From the NCBI RefSeq assembly GCF_964199755.1, contig NC_133906.1:10106001-10170000 (forward strand): 64,000 nt of DNA, in the 5' to 3' direction. This DNA is from Larus michahellis. Its lineage: Eukaryota > Chordata > Aves > Charadriiformes > Laridae. The notes under the pieces are model-generated. The model made no database searches. It saw only the letters and a program-made list of their open reading frames with translations, and was not told the origin of the DNA. Of the stretch, positions 1 to 12,406 are shown piece by piece. Made by a program: the position numbers and the translations under genes. Each line of letters opens with the position of its first letter. Position 1 is the stretch's first letter.

Positions 1-3000
1 CCGTGGGGACATGGGCACGTGCCCGCCACCTCCTCCTGGCACATTATAACCCGCCACTGGGACCCTGGCGCTGCCAGACGGGGTTTTTTAAGCGGCTGGC
101 ATGGGAGCCCCCGGCGAAAAACTCCTTCCAGGCTGCTTAGAAGCTGGAAAACCTTTTTCTTTTTACCTTATATGAGCTGCAGGAGGAGGCCAGGCTGCCG
201 ACGGGCACCGCTGTCAGGGGCGCCGAGGGGATCCATTGGCTGGGGTGCCGTCACGTGGCCCTGCCGCCGCGACCCGCCGCCGCGCAGCCGAGTGTTGCTT
301 TTACCCCCTAAGGAAGGGCTGCTTGACAATTTTCATATTTCTTCTAAATTTGGAGATTTCAGACAATGCTGGGAGGCTTGGCTCGGGATGCCAGAGGCCC
401 ATGTGGAAGTCATTAAGTCGGAGAGGGGGAGCGAGGGAAGGAGGGCTGGGGGGAGCGGGGGGGAGGAGAACGGCCAGGGCTGCGCCGGCTGCCAGCGACG
501 CTCCTGGGAACCCAGGCCATCCCGCCCGGAGAAAGTTGTTTGCAATAACTGACTTCCTCCCGGTCCCGGGACCGTGCTCGGGGAGGGGGGGGACACGCAC
601 ATCCCACCGCCGTTGGGCGGGGGTCCGGCGGGGCAGGCTGGCCGGGGGGACGGGGAGCCGGGGCGGCGCTGGCATCTGTCCCGCCGGCCGGGGGAAGGAA
701 GCGGAGATGCTCCCTGGCTCGGCTGGAGGTGGCTCGTGATTCCCATTACTTTGAAAAGCTCCATCTGGCCTGGGAAAAAAGGCGTTTTGGCGGCCCCAGG
801 GCTCTCTCCAGGCTGCCTGCGTGCACAGGGTGGGAGCCCTGAGCACTGGTGGGGCTGGGACCCCCGTGGGACAGTGGTGGCGAGGCCAAGGCTGCAGGGC
901 TGGATGCATGTGGCCCCTTTGGCTTTTGGCAGCACGGGGAGCTGGTGTGGGAGCTCCATCACCATGGGGCTGCATCAGCCCTGGCCCCTCCTGGCCCTGC
1001 GTGGACCATGAGTCCGTGTATGGCCTCGAGCCGGCACTGGGGGCCCGTTAATAAGCAGCTTGTTGGCAGCTCGGGAGGGAAACACCCCACGCCAAAGTGC
1101 CTTCATCTTCCTGCACCAGCCATCAGCCCCTGGCATGGCCAGGAAGGGGGTCACCTCTGCTCCGGTCACCACTGCCCTGCCCCGAGCCCCGCCGGGTGAC
1201 AGAGCTGTTTGCAGGGCTGGGCTGTCCCGGGCCATGAAGCCGCAGCAAAGGAGGAGGAAGCAGCCGCTGCGGGGTCCTCTGCAGCCAGCGGTAACCGAGG
1301 GAGAGCTGAGGAGCAAGGGAGGGGGGCACCACTGGCGTCTCCTCTGGGTTTTCCAAGGCAGTGTCAAGGGGGGAGTAAAGAGCTGGCCTCTGGGGTGTCT
1401 TGCCCTGAGAGGTCCCCTGGCTCGTGGGAAGGCGCTCGATCCTGAGCCATGCACAGGCACAGCGGTGGCAGCAGCTGCTGAGCACTTCTGGTGCCCGGGG
1501 ACGTGCGTGCCCTGCCCTAGCCCCAGCGGGGACAAACGTGAAGTCTGGCATGGCAGGACTTCCACTAGCAACACATTCTGGAGGGGCCAAGAAAGGAGAG
1601 GGGTTCTACCATCCTCAGACCCCCCGAGCCTGGGGGCTGGGGACAACCCCAAAGCCAGGACCAGGGCCCCTCATGCCACACTTCATACAGGGACGGTGTG
1701 GAGTGCTTGGTGTCCCTCCTGCTCCCCCCAGGGTTACGCACCACCTCAGCACTGAAGCCTCTGCTGCAGGAGCAGAATGTTCCTGTAGCACCTCTGTGTC
1801 CCCCATGGGGCATCCCTCACATGCTGAGACTGTGGCTGGCCACCAGCTCCATCAACCCACTAGCCCCATGCCCCTGTAAAGTGGGTGGCCGCCAGCCTGG
1901 CATGGCTCTGGATGGCTGCGGGCATCTCTGGGGGACGAGGGCTGGAAAGGAAGCCCCGCTGCCCACCGCTGGCAGGGAGATGGGTGCTCAGAGTCATCCA
2001 GCTCACCTGGGGGAGGTGAAAGAAAGCAAGCAGGCAAAGCCAGCTCTGAACTGGCTGGCCTGGTTTGGCTCAGCTGCTGGAGAAACACCCACTGCTGGAA
2101 AGAGGGATTGTGGGCAAGTCACTTTGGGAGATAAAGAGGTGAGGAGAAGAGGCAGCAGCTGGCCGGGCTGCTGCAGAGCACCCAGCCGCGCCAGCTGGCT
2201 CTGGGGACGGAGCCCTGAGGTGCGAGCTGGGGGACAGCGGGGAGCAAAACCAGCGCAGAGGAGTTGTAGCAGCAGCAGGGTTCAGCCGAGGGAGGGGACA
2301 AGTCGTCCGGGAGGTTACTGCCCTGCCAGCTGCAGTAAAGAAGCAGCAGGAAACGAGACTGTGCTTTTTGCACCACTACACACACGCACACGCTCTCCCT
2401 CCGCCCCAGGCACCCTGCCGCAATGAACACCGCGGCCAGGCCATCACAAAACAGGCAGATGTAGGAATCGCTGAGTGCTCGGCCCTGCTCCCTGCTCTGC
2501 AATGGGGACCGCGGGGCCAGCGCTGCCCGGCAGGGTGGGGACAAGGCACGGGAAAGCAGCCACCAGCACAGCCCTGTGGGATGCTCAGCAGCTGCCAGGA
2601 GAGCAGGGACTGGAGCGGCAGTGCCTGAACCTGCCAGCAGCACGCTCAGACCCAGGGGAGAGAGGCAGATGGTGCCCTCCAAGGAGCCAGAGCCACCATC
2701 GAGGTACCTGCCCAGGAATACGAGGGCCTTCCCTGGCAGCAGTCTGGGGGAAAAAAACAAACCTGCCAGTTTCATCCCCTGCATGCAGACCGGTCCAGTG
2801 GCCCCGTGGCAGGACAAGCCTTGATCGTGCCATGGCCCAGGAGCAGCCGGCTCCCAGCCATTCTGCCCTCACTCAGCGGGGCACGGGGCCGAGCCCAATG
2901 AAGCTGGGCACACGAGGGGAGCACAGCCCTGCCGCTCGCTGCCCCACAGCAGGGGCATCCCCCTCCTGCTGCTGCAGATACACACAGAGCTGGGACAGCA

Positions 3001-3269
3001 CGTGTGGCATGTCCCCAGGAACACGCTGGGGCTCCTCCCTGGGCACAGAACCCTCCCATGTCGCGTCTGACCCCCGTAGTCCTCGCTGTGTTGGGCATCC
3101 CAAGCCTGCGGGTACCCAGCTTATCCCCATCCCGTGCCCTGGGAGCCCAGCAGCCTCCCCGGGAGCGAGCACAGAGCCGGCATCTCCCAGCCCCCCCACC
3201 TCCGTCCCTCTCCCCTCCGCACAGCCGTCCAGCCCCTGCTCTCGGTGGGCTGGCTTTGAGTGAAGCACA

Positions 3270-3620
3270 ACTAACTGCTGCCATTAAACAAACCCTATAA
3301 TTAGAAACCAGGTTTCCTAAATGAAGTGAAAAATGTAACGTTAGCCTCTGTTTGTTCGCTGGATGCTGCTCTCTTGTTCCATGACCCAGAGGGGTCATGC
3401 CCTGTGGTTTCTGAGAAGCCTTAATAAGGTAATGTTTAGGAGGTTACTATCTTTACAACTCTTGTCTTATTACAACTCCATAAGAAAAACATTTGGGGCA
3501 AAGCAGGATTCCTCGGCGCGGGTTTGTTTTTGTTACTCCTTCGCTAAGATGCTGCCCAGCGATCCCTCCTCGTGGCAGATTCAGTTTCAGTATCTCCACA
3601 AAAATGCTTTTTTTTCCCAC
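3270..3620. promoter_or_regulatory. AT-rich island, candidate conserved non-coding element
   Basis: A 350-bp AT-rich stretch with balanced complexity sits in otherwise GC-rich DNA about 6 kb upstream of IL17B. It contains a perfect 8-bp inverted repeat, CATGACCC at 3380-3387 and GGGTCATG at 3392-3399, separated by AGAG. The arms resemble everted nuclear-receptor half-sites (TGACCC/GGGTCA). An enhancer role is inference only. Confidence 0.25.
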
Positions 3621-6600
3621 CCCCCGCCGACCTCCAGTCTCCTCGGCTGGGTGCAAGGGCCCGGGTGGCCGGGACAGCCCCTCTCCCATGCCGAGCAAGC
3701 GGTGAGGGGGACCGCTGGCTGCCAGCCGCGCACGGGGCGATGCCGCAGGGCAGTGATGGAGCTGGAGCCCCTGGGCAGGCTCTGCGGGGATGCTCCCTCC
3801 TTCCTGAGAGCCCAGGGAGCAATAAGAGAAATCCCTCTCCTGCGAGTCCTGCTAACATCCAAACACACCATATTTACAGCCTTTTCATCTGCTGCCCGAG
3901 ATCAGAAGGGGCTGCTGGGGGGCAGGCAGGCGTCTCTCAGCCTGTATATTATTACAGCCCCTGCCTCCCTCGCCCCTGTGCATGCGCCGTCTCTGTTGCA
4001 GGGGCAGGATGGCGTGATTAATGGGTGAGCTGGGCTGGAGCAGCTCTGAAGGTGACCTTCGGGACTGGCCTGTGCTGCTTTGTAAATCCCTTCCCTCCAC
4101 AGACTGCTAGAACAGCAGCACGTAGGAGCAGAGGATGGGGAGCAGGGCCGGAGACTTTCTGCCCTGACTTCAAACCATGGGTCCCCCCCCTGGTGACGAC
4201 TGCCCAGGAGCTCGGGGGTCCTTGCATGTGCTGCAGTGGCCCTGAGCCCAGGGCTGCAGGGAGGAGAGGTTTGACTTGAGCACGACTCCTCAGGGCAGAC
4301 GTCAGTGCCACCGTCGAGCTTTCCGTTTACCTCCGCCTGCTGCCTTGCCCTGGGAAACTGGGAACTTGGACGCCTGCCCACAAGCAAAAGCCACCAAAGC
4401 CCTAAAAATAAGAGGCTTTTTCCTCACAGACCCTGGAAGCACGTCCCCGGGAGCTCCCTCCAGCCCCATGGCCTTGCAGGGAGGGCAGTGGGGATGGCTC
4501 CAGGCTGCTCCGTGCACCCCACAAGGGGCTGGAGGGCCAGCCCTTCCCGCAGCCAGGATGCAGAGGGCGAACTGGCAGGACAGTGTCTCACCTTTGCAAT
4601 CCAGCATGAAATGCAGCCAGCCCTCCAAAGCGCTCAGGGGTTGGTGTCCGACCACCACGTTGGCTGCCCTAGGCTGCAGCGGGGAGAAAAACTGAGTTGT
4701 TTGGAAACCCAGCATTGCCCACCTGTGCTCTGCGCCGGTGGGCAGCGGGGCACAGCCAGTACGAGCTGACGCCAGGAGCCCAAAGGGCTGGGGAAGGCGG
4801 GAGGGCAAGCGTGGGGGAGGTGGATGGAGCAGGGCATGGGGCCAGGTGCCCATCGGGCTTGGCAGGTTGATGGGGCCTGTGCCCGGGTAGTGCCTCAGCG
4901 GTCCCTGCAGCCTCCCTGTCTGGAGAAGACCACGGGGTCCATCCCATGGGGAGCTGGAACTGCCCTATGCAGAGCACCCAGAGGTGTCCCACTGGGATAA
5001 GGGTCTGTCCTTGCCGTGCCCTCGCACCAGCCCCTCCAGTCCTCCCCCGCTGCCACCGTAGGGTGACCTGGATGCAGGGCAGCAGGGGCAGGGAGCCGGC
5101 GGGGCAGCTGCCTGCGCCACACCGGGCGCTGTGCCGGGCAGGGGCGGAAGGAAGCGGGTGTTTCCAGCACAGGAGAGCAGGCTTTTTCCATCAGGTGCTC
5201 TCTGTCTCCAGCAGCAGAAAGGAAAAGAAAACAAAAGGCAGGAGAGGAGTGGGGCAGGAGGAACCTGCACGTCTGGATCGTGTAACTGGCGACGTGCTGT
5301 AAACGCTGGGCGGCTGATGGATGCGCCGGCGAGGCCGCGGCAGGATGTGCTGGACACGCACCCTCCCTCCCGCCCCGCCGTCCTGGCGCTGCCGGCACCG
5401 CTCTCCCGACGCCTCTGGCCCCCCTCGAGCCTCCTGCCCGGGGGCGGGCAGGCTGGGGTGCTGCCGGCCCCGCGGCCCCCAGCCCCAAAGGACACCCCTG
5501 CAGAGCTCTGCCTCCCGACGCCAAAGGCTGGCTGTTATCTCACGCGCGTGATCCAAAGGGCGTGATTTACTGACAGCCCGGAGCATCACCCAGCTCCCCG
5601 CCCGAGGAGGCAGAAGGGCCGCCGAGCCAGCCGGATTAGGGCTATATAAATAATACCGTCCTTTGATGCAGAACTGAGGCGCAGGGAGGCCCCGGGCTGC
5701 TGACAGCTCGTCCAGCCCCTTGCGCAGCCACCGCAGTCACCCCTCCTGCCTGCAGCACCCCAGCACCTCGGGGCGGCTCCGGGGCTGCAGCACCCACATC
5801 GGGCAATGCCCCTTCCCTCCCATGGGAAAACCTTTCCCGGCCAGGGTGGGGACTCTGGGGACAGCGCCGGTATCACAGGGGTGTGGGAGGAGAGGGGTCC
5901 CTGTCCCATGGATGGCTGCCCAGGGGAGGGCACCCACCCTGCTCCGTGCCAGCAACAAATTCCTGTCCGCCCTCGCCAGCTGGGTCGTGGCTCTGTGTTT
6001 ATGCAACGGCAGAATTAAGCACTTTTTGTTTTTCCCTTTTTTGAGAACGGGGAGTTTTAATTCCCACCAAACAATGTTCTTTTTCCAGCAAGCTTAAAAT
6101 AAGCCTTTTTGGCCCGGGTGTCTCTGGAGCCGCTCACGTGCTGAGCGGGCCTTTGTGCAAATATGGCTGTGAGCACCGTGCCACCGGCTCGGCCGGGCAC
6201 TACCTGCTGGGAGACGGCGGGGGCTACTGGGAGGGTCCCATCCTGGGCCCCCACACCGACAGCCCCAGCCCAAGCCCTCCTCCTGGCCATGGCGCAGGGC
6301 TGGCTCTGACGAGGCCAGCTCACCAGAGTACGCTTACGTTTGATGAGTGGAAAATCTTGCTCATGTGGAGATAGGAGGTGCCGTGGCCGCGCCGGAGCCG
6401 GCCCCATCTGCCTGGTCCACGGGTGGGTGTGTGCTCAGGTGCGCTGGGGCATCTCAAACCCCGCAGAAGGTCCAGGAGCAGCTTGGTGCCTGGAAAAGCA
6501 GCCATGCCCTGCAGCGTGGCACCAGCAGTGATGCTGCCCACTGCCCGCCACGGGTGGAGGGGACCGCAGACCCCCACATCAGCGGCTCCCACCCTGGCAG

Positions 6601-8249
6601 GGACATTCCTGCTTGTGAAAAAAGGCAAAAAGCTATTTTCCGCCAGCATGGGAACCGTGGTCTGATTCCCTCCATTCCCTTACCCGTGGCCCCCGTCGTG
6701 TTCTCTGCCACGTGCTCCCTGGCCAGCGCATCCCTCCTGCTGAGCACGGCACAGCACGGCCACCCTGCATCCCTCTACCCCAGGAGCTCAGGCACGGCAG
6801 CGGGTTCCATGACAGTTACCCTGGGAAACGTGCGCCTGGGTTTACTTGGGGCAGGTAGAGCCTATCTTCACAGACCCTCCTGCCCTGTTTGGGGGCCTGG
6901 TCCCACTCTCCAGGCTCTGCTTTCCACCCAAGTTTCCTGCAGCAGTGGGGTGAGATGGTGGGGAGGTAACAGGGATGAGCACATACAACAAAACCTGAAA
7001 GCACATCCCTTCTCCCCAGGGGAGCCATGCAGGGATTTCCAGCCTTTCCCGGCCACCCGCTCCCTCACCTCCCCCCGAGGGGCTGACTGCAGCGCATCCC
7101 GCTCCCGCAGGGGTGTCACTGGGGCTGGCACAGGCACACGGAGCCCGCCGGCCACCCTGTCCCAGCCTGGAGGCAGGGGCTGGCCATCACCCAGCTGCCC
7201 GCGCACCCTGGCCCCTTCCCTCACGCGAGGCCGGTGGGGAAAAGCTGCCTGCGCCCGCCCCCGCCTCCCCCAGCTTATCAAATTTGGCCATGTCTGTAAA
7301 GCCCTGGTTTCCTTTTCACCAAAAAAGATCAAAACTGGGTAATTGGCTGCTGGCGCAGATGCCTCTGAGCCTCTCTCATGTGTAAACAGCATTGCCGAGC
7401 GCTGACACAACGCAGGCGGCTGCGGCACACGCAGGCAGCCGGCACCCTCCAGGCACCCCAGGCCCGGGGCTGCTCACTGGTCCTTCTTGGGGGATCATGG
7501 AACAGGGGCTGAAAGCGCTGGGGTGCAGGCTCAGCACCCCAGAAAAGGCTGGTGGCGGAGGGCTGGGTGCTGCCGTGCTGCTCGGTGCAGCAAAGGCAGG
7601 TGGCTGCAGGGCCCCTGCTACAGCCAGGTTCCCAAGGTGACAAAAGGGACACGCTGTGCCCAGTGCAAATCATCAGACTTCACCCAAGGGGATGGCAAGG
7701 ACCCCGAAATGCCATGCTGGAACTCTCCTTGGGGATATTAATGTGGGCTGGGGCTCCCCCGTGGGCGGGAGCAGCTGGGCCGCATTCCCTGCTGCACCCC
7801 GGGGATGGCAAGGCTAGGAGGGGGAGAGGGGCAGCGTGAATTATGGGGGGGATGCAGTGAGTTTTACCATATTTGCGGTGTTTTTTCTAGAGGCCCAGTT
7901 CATGGACTGGGAAAAGAAGGTGGAAATTTCCTACTGCCCTGCAGATCACAAGGGCCTTCAAACCCCTCGGGAGGTACAGCGAGTCGGGGGGGGGGGCAGG
8001 GGGAAACTCAACACCTAGTGCTGCCACAAAAGCTGGTGGTGCTGGGGAGGGAGCGTGTGGGGGGGTGCTGCTGGAAAGAGGAGGCAGAAAACACCAAAGA
8101 GAGGTGGAGCAGCCCCCCCAGCGCCGCCTGGCCTCCGGGCACAGCAGCCCTAACGGTGTAAAGGCCCTTCCAAAGGAGCAGGGCAGACCCTGCTGCCCCT
8201 GAAGGTGGGGAGCACCCCTGGCTCCCGGCTGGGGCTGGCAGGGGAGGAG

Positions 8250-8400
8250 GGATGCAGTGGGGGGCGGAGAGGAGGAGGGATGCAGGGATGGAGGGAGGGA
8301 TTGAGGGGAAGAGGGATGGAGGGAGGGAGAGCTGGAGGGGAGGAGGGATGCAGGGATGGAGGGAGGGATTGAGGGGAGGAAGGAAGTTGCGGAGGAGGGA
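8250..8400. repeat. purine-rich minisatellite, 68-bp period
   Basis: GA-rich tandem repeat built from GGATG and GGAGG words. The motif GGAGGAGGGATGCAGGGATG occurs near 8271 and again 68 bases later, followed in both copies by the same GGAGGGAGGGATTGAGGGG word. There are about two copies plus degenerate flanks. It is strongly strand-asymmetric (purines on +) and lies about 1 kb upstream of the IL17B start. Confidence 0.75.
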
Positions 8401-9409
8401 TGCGGAGGGGAAGGACGGCGGGCTGGCGGTGCGGTTGGGTGGAGGACAGCACCATCGTGTGGCACAGCGGCTGCCTGGCCGCAGGGACGGGGACAGCCCG
8501 GGGAGAGGCGGGGGGGGCTGCGATGCCCAGGCTGCTGCAGCCCCTGGCCCACGCCCAAGGCCAGCCCCGTGTCCCCCATCCCTGGGATGGGGCATCACAG
8601 CCGGCATCCCCCTGCCTCAGTTTCCCCCACCGCAGCACCCTGCATCCCCAGGCTCGGCCCCGGGAAGCCAGAGCAGCACGGCGTGGGGTGGGAGCAGCAC
8701 CCCACCACTAACACCCCCCACCCTGTGGCCCTGGAGATCAGCCCCAAGGCCGGCTCTGAGCAGAGCTGGTGTGTCCCCAGGGGTTGGGGACAGGTTTGAG
8801 GACAGCAGGAAGGGAAGGGTTTGGGGACAGACAGACCAGGGGTGCAGGAAGTCATGGGTGCTGTCGCCTCACTGCTGGGCAGAAGGGTCAGGTGGCTCCT
8901 GGGGACAGCAGAGCTGGTGGTGGCACACAGATAACGTCAGGCCCTCAGCTGTTCCCACAGGGACAACAGGACAGCCCCAGGCTCCCTGCACACCTTGCTG
9001 CCAGCACAGAACACAGCCCACCCCCAGTCCTCCCGCGAGCCCCTGCTCCCCCAGCCCAGCAGCTGTGTCCCCCCTGTGACCATGCTGGTGGCACCACCAG
9101 AGCCCAAACCCCCTCCCCAGGGCAGGGCTTTGCCCATGGAGCCCCTCTGGGCTGCCCACTCCACTGGGGACCCGCCACCGTCCACGGTCACAGCCGCAGG
9201 TGGAGCCAGCGCCCGGGGAGGCGGCGGGTGGCCGAGTCCCAGACCACGCTGGCCCCCAGCCCCGCCGGCGCCGAGGCTCCCTGGCACCTCAGGGACCGGA
9301 CACACCTCCGGCGGAGCGGAGACGGGGGCTGGGGCTTTCCCTTTTTAGCTCCCAGGCTCGCCAGTGCCAGCCACACTGCAGGACGACGGCCGGCAGCCCC
9401 TCTGCAGCG

Positions 9410-11150
9410 ATGGAGAGGGCTCCAAACCTGGTAGGTGACTGCACCAGGCTTGCGCCTTGTTTTCCTTCTTTAATATAATTACTTGCACGCTTGTTTACCT
9501 GGGTTTGTTTGCTTTGGAGATGCATGCTGTGGCCCATCGCTCCCACGCCTGCCATGGCCGGGATGCAACAGCCTTGGAGAGCAAAGCCGGGACAGTCCAA
9601 CCGGACAGTCCGGCACCGAAGGGGGAAAACAGCCCCGGCTGAGGGGTCCCTGCCCGGGACACCGCACGGCCGTGGGAAGAGCTGCAGGATGGCAGGCAGG
9701 GCTGCGGGACAGCAGGCAGGGTGCTGGGCTGGCTGCGGGGACACGAATAGCAGGGAACAGGACTACAGAAAGCAACTTTGTTCACCGCTGGGCAGCCTGC
9801 CGGGTGTCAGCACACGGGAACTCGGCCCTGCGAGGCCGGAGGGAGAAGGAAAGGAAAAAGCATCTTTCTTTCTCTCTCACCGTCCTCGGAGCACAGAGGG
9901 AGGGAGAGGAGGGTTTGTATAAAGATCCCATTCTTGACTGTCTCATCTCTAAAGCTCTTTTTAGACCAGAGGCTGCCCAGGTACAGCCCGAGCTGAGGGT
10001 GTACCCATCCCTCCCAGCACACAGCCACCTCGGGGTGGGCAGGGAAGGGACCAGGCACAGCTCGGGCAGGGGGACTTTGGGCAATGCAAATTGCCAGCTG
10101 CAACCAGGGTGAGGGGCTTTGCAGCCACACGCATCACCTGGGGCTTGGGCTAGGGGCTCACCATGACCCTGTGCCCACCACCCCTGCAAACTTCCCTTGT
10201 GTGCTTCCACGGTCTTGCCCGCAGGGATAGAGTTGCCCTTTAGGGGTTGCGTGTGCCACCCCAAAGTCATTGTGGTCCTGCCATGTCCCAGTGACCCATG
10301 GGAAGTGGGAGACCTCCCCTCCCATCCCAGCCCTCCAGCCCGGGCAGCCACATACCAACCATCCTCCTCCTTCCTTAGCTTCTCCTCTGCATCTTCACCT
10401 TTGCCATGGTCCTAGTCCCTGAAGCAAAGGACCAAAACAAGGCAGCGAAGGGCAGGAGAAGGGGCCCGACGCGGCCCCCCACGGCCACCCCTGCCCTGGC
10501 CTGGGCCCCGGATGACTCCTACACCTCCATGGCAGACTACGAGCGCAGCATCCAGGACATGGTGCGCCAGCTGAGGAACGGCTCTGAGCCGGGAGACACC
10601 AAGTGCCAGGTCAACCTGCGGCTCTGGAGGTCCAACCGGAGGAGCCTGTCCCCCTGGGCCTACAGGTGAGCTTGGGGCAGGGACCCTGGGGACATGCACA
10701 GTGGCTCCGTGCTAGCAAGCACCATGGCAGCCACAGCTCCAGCATCATGAGGCTGCGGGGGCTGCTGGGGGGTGCGATGCGACACAACACCCCGTTTCAC
10801 CCCCAGAGGCATTGCCCTGCCTATTCCCAGCCACCCACTGCCTCCCATCTTACCACCTCTCCAGCCTCATCTTGCTTTCCCTCTCCTCCAGCATAAACCA
10901 TGATGCAACACGGATCCCGGCAGACATTCCCGAGGCCCGATGCCTCTGCACTGGCTGCATCAACCCCTTCACGATGCAGGAGGACCGCACCATGGCCAGC
11001 ATTCCCATCTACAGCCGGCTGCCTGTCCGACGGCTGCTCTGCCAGGTGCCAGGCGAGGTCGGGCACAAGCCCTCTGGGAAGAAGAAGTGTCACAAGAAGT
11101 ACCAGACGGTCATGGAGACCATCGCTGTGGGCTGCACCTGTATCTTCTGA
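9410..11150 (+). CDS. IL17B: interleukin-17B, secreted cystine-knot cytokine
   Basis: Three coding exons: 9410-9430, 10379-10665, 10892-11150 (188 aa; human about 180). Exon 1 encodes only MERAPNL and ends at GTAGGT; it matches the human start MDWPHNL in length and position. Exon 2 begins LLLCIFTFA, completing a signal peptide of about 20 residues, then a basic linker, an N-glycosylation site (RNGS) and the family segment ending RSLSPWAY. Exon 3 carries INHDATRIPADIPEARCLC, NPFTMQEDR and the C-terminal METIAVGCTCIF, with the cysteines of the IL-17 cystine knot. IL-17B is a homodimeric ligand of IL17RB. The in-frame ATG at 10406 would lack the signal peptide, so the spliced start is preferred. 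No strong TATA box was seen; a weak TTTTTA lies about 60 bp upstream. The gene is convergent with PCYOX1L. Confidence 0.93.
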
Positions 11151-11680
11151 GGTTGCAGAGCTAACCCCTGCAGCCAGGCATGGGCATCTAACCAGCTTGC
11201 TCTTGCTTCCTGAGCTTGTCCAGCCCTCTGGGAGAGGGTCACAGAGAGCCCCTATGCAAGGAGATGACAGCTCCAAGAGCTCCCCAAAATTCCCCTGCAC
11301 ATTCCATCAGCCTCAGCCCAAGCAGCCACTTTGAGGACACCAAGCTATGCAGCCCTGCAGTTGGTCTCGCAAGACACCCCCCCAAAGCCTTCTCACCTCC
11401 AGAGAGGAGCTCATTAGGGTGGCCTGGGGAGAGAGGGAGGTGGCTGTCCCCAGATCCCTCTGGCTGGGCTGCATCAGGCCTCCTCCCTCCCCAAAATCCC
11501 CATGTGCTTTTGTCCACCCCATCGGCGCAGAAGTTCTGGGAGCGCCTGGTCCTCCCCAGCCCTCCCCTGCCCACCTACAAGTTCCTCTGCGCTGGGCCAG
11601 CCAGCCCAGGGACCGGGACAAGCGGCCGGTGGTCTGGGTGGCTTCTTGAGGTCCTCAATAAAGTGCATCGCTGGCCCCCG
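11151..11680 (+). terminator. IL17B: IL17B 3'UTR and poly(A) signal
   Basis: After the TGA at 11148-11150 there is about 500 bp of untranslated sequence, then a canonical AATAAA at 11657-11662 followed by GTGCATCG. This is the first AATAAA on the sense strand and gives a compact UTR. A second sense-strand AATAAA near 12346 could serve as a distal site overlapping the PCYOX1L 3' end. Confidence 0.6.
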
Positions 11681-11689
11681 TCTGAGCTG

Positions 11690-12406
11690 CCCCTTGCCTC
11701 AGCCGGTCGCGCTGTCCCTCCGCCCCTGCCCGCCCCGGGGCACGGGGCTGGGTGCTGCCCAGCTTCTCCCAGCAAGGCTCTTCTGCCCGCCAAAACACAG
11801 CCGAGCCCCAGGCTCAGGGATGCCTGGAAACAGGGAGCACCCGGCAGCAGGCACTTGTCACTGCAAGCCATGACCTGTGACAGCCCACCCTGCACGCCCA
11901 TCCCCGGGGCGCCGGACCAGTGAGCGAGGCTAGGCCCCATGCACGCATGGCATGGGAGAGGTCACGGGACCTCCTGTCCCAGCCGGGGCCAGCCCTGCCG
12001 CTGAGTTTCCTGGGGACAAAGCCGGGAAAGCAGGAGAGCCTGCGGGGCGAGACAGGCAGCTCACCCATCTGCTGCTGATCTGCTGATGTCAGCCAGCCTT
12101 GTCCTTGAAAGCCCCCTGATGTCCCTCCCCAAAACAGATGCACAGTGACACTTTTTCACAGGAAAAGGCACAGGATCCTTTCCAGTAGAACCTGGGGAGA
12201 GGGAACTGGGAAACTGAGGCACGCGGCACAGACACACAGCAACACTGGGCAGGGAATGTATTCCTGAAGGTGACGCATGTTTGAGTCACGCGCGACACAG
12301 CCTGTCCCTTCTCCCCCAGCCCCAAACCCCCTGGTGTCCCCAAGGCAATAAATACTCCCCAGGCTACTACACGCAGAAGCTCCCAGCCCACCACCTCCCC
12401 TGGGCG
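11690..12406 (-). other. PCYOX1L 3'UTR / convergent intergenic gap
   Basis: The stop codons of IL17B and PCYOX1L are only about 1.26 kb apart, tail to tail. No AATAAA is seen on the minus strand here; an AATACA variant at about 12257-12262 is the best poly(A) candidate for PCYOX1L. A GGGAAACTGAGGCAC word near 12208 recalls a MIR SINE core but is too short to call. Confidence 0.35.

Larger units (their letters stand above)
1..9409. other. intergenic region upstream of IL17B
   Basis: No coding exon with credible splice sites or protein similarity was found on either strand. The sequence is GC-rich with many low-complexity G/C runs, so its many open frames are composition artefacts. Short AT-rich islands stand out at about 300-420, 3270-3620, 5990-6110 and 7270-7390 and could be conserved non-coding elements, but this cannot be decided without an alignment. 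In mammals the CARMN/miR-143/miR-145 locus lies on this side of IL17B; the mature miR-143 and miR-145 sequences were looked for by eye on both strands and not seen. Confidence 0.6.

Noticed and set aside
8610-8630. CCTCAGTTTCCCC words here and near 37100 and 12208 as MIR SINEs
   Set aside because: Only one short block matches in each case, without the ordered core that supports the listed MIR remnants.
1-9409. miR-143/miR-145 and CARMN, which flank IL17B in mammals
   Set aside because: The mature miRNA sequences and their complements were not seen by eye. They probably lie further left, outside the window.
10406-10669. IL17B start at the internal ATG 10406
   Set aside because: It would remove the signal peptide; the spliced exon at 9410-9430 restores one that matches the family.
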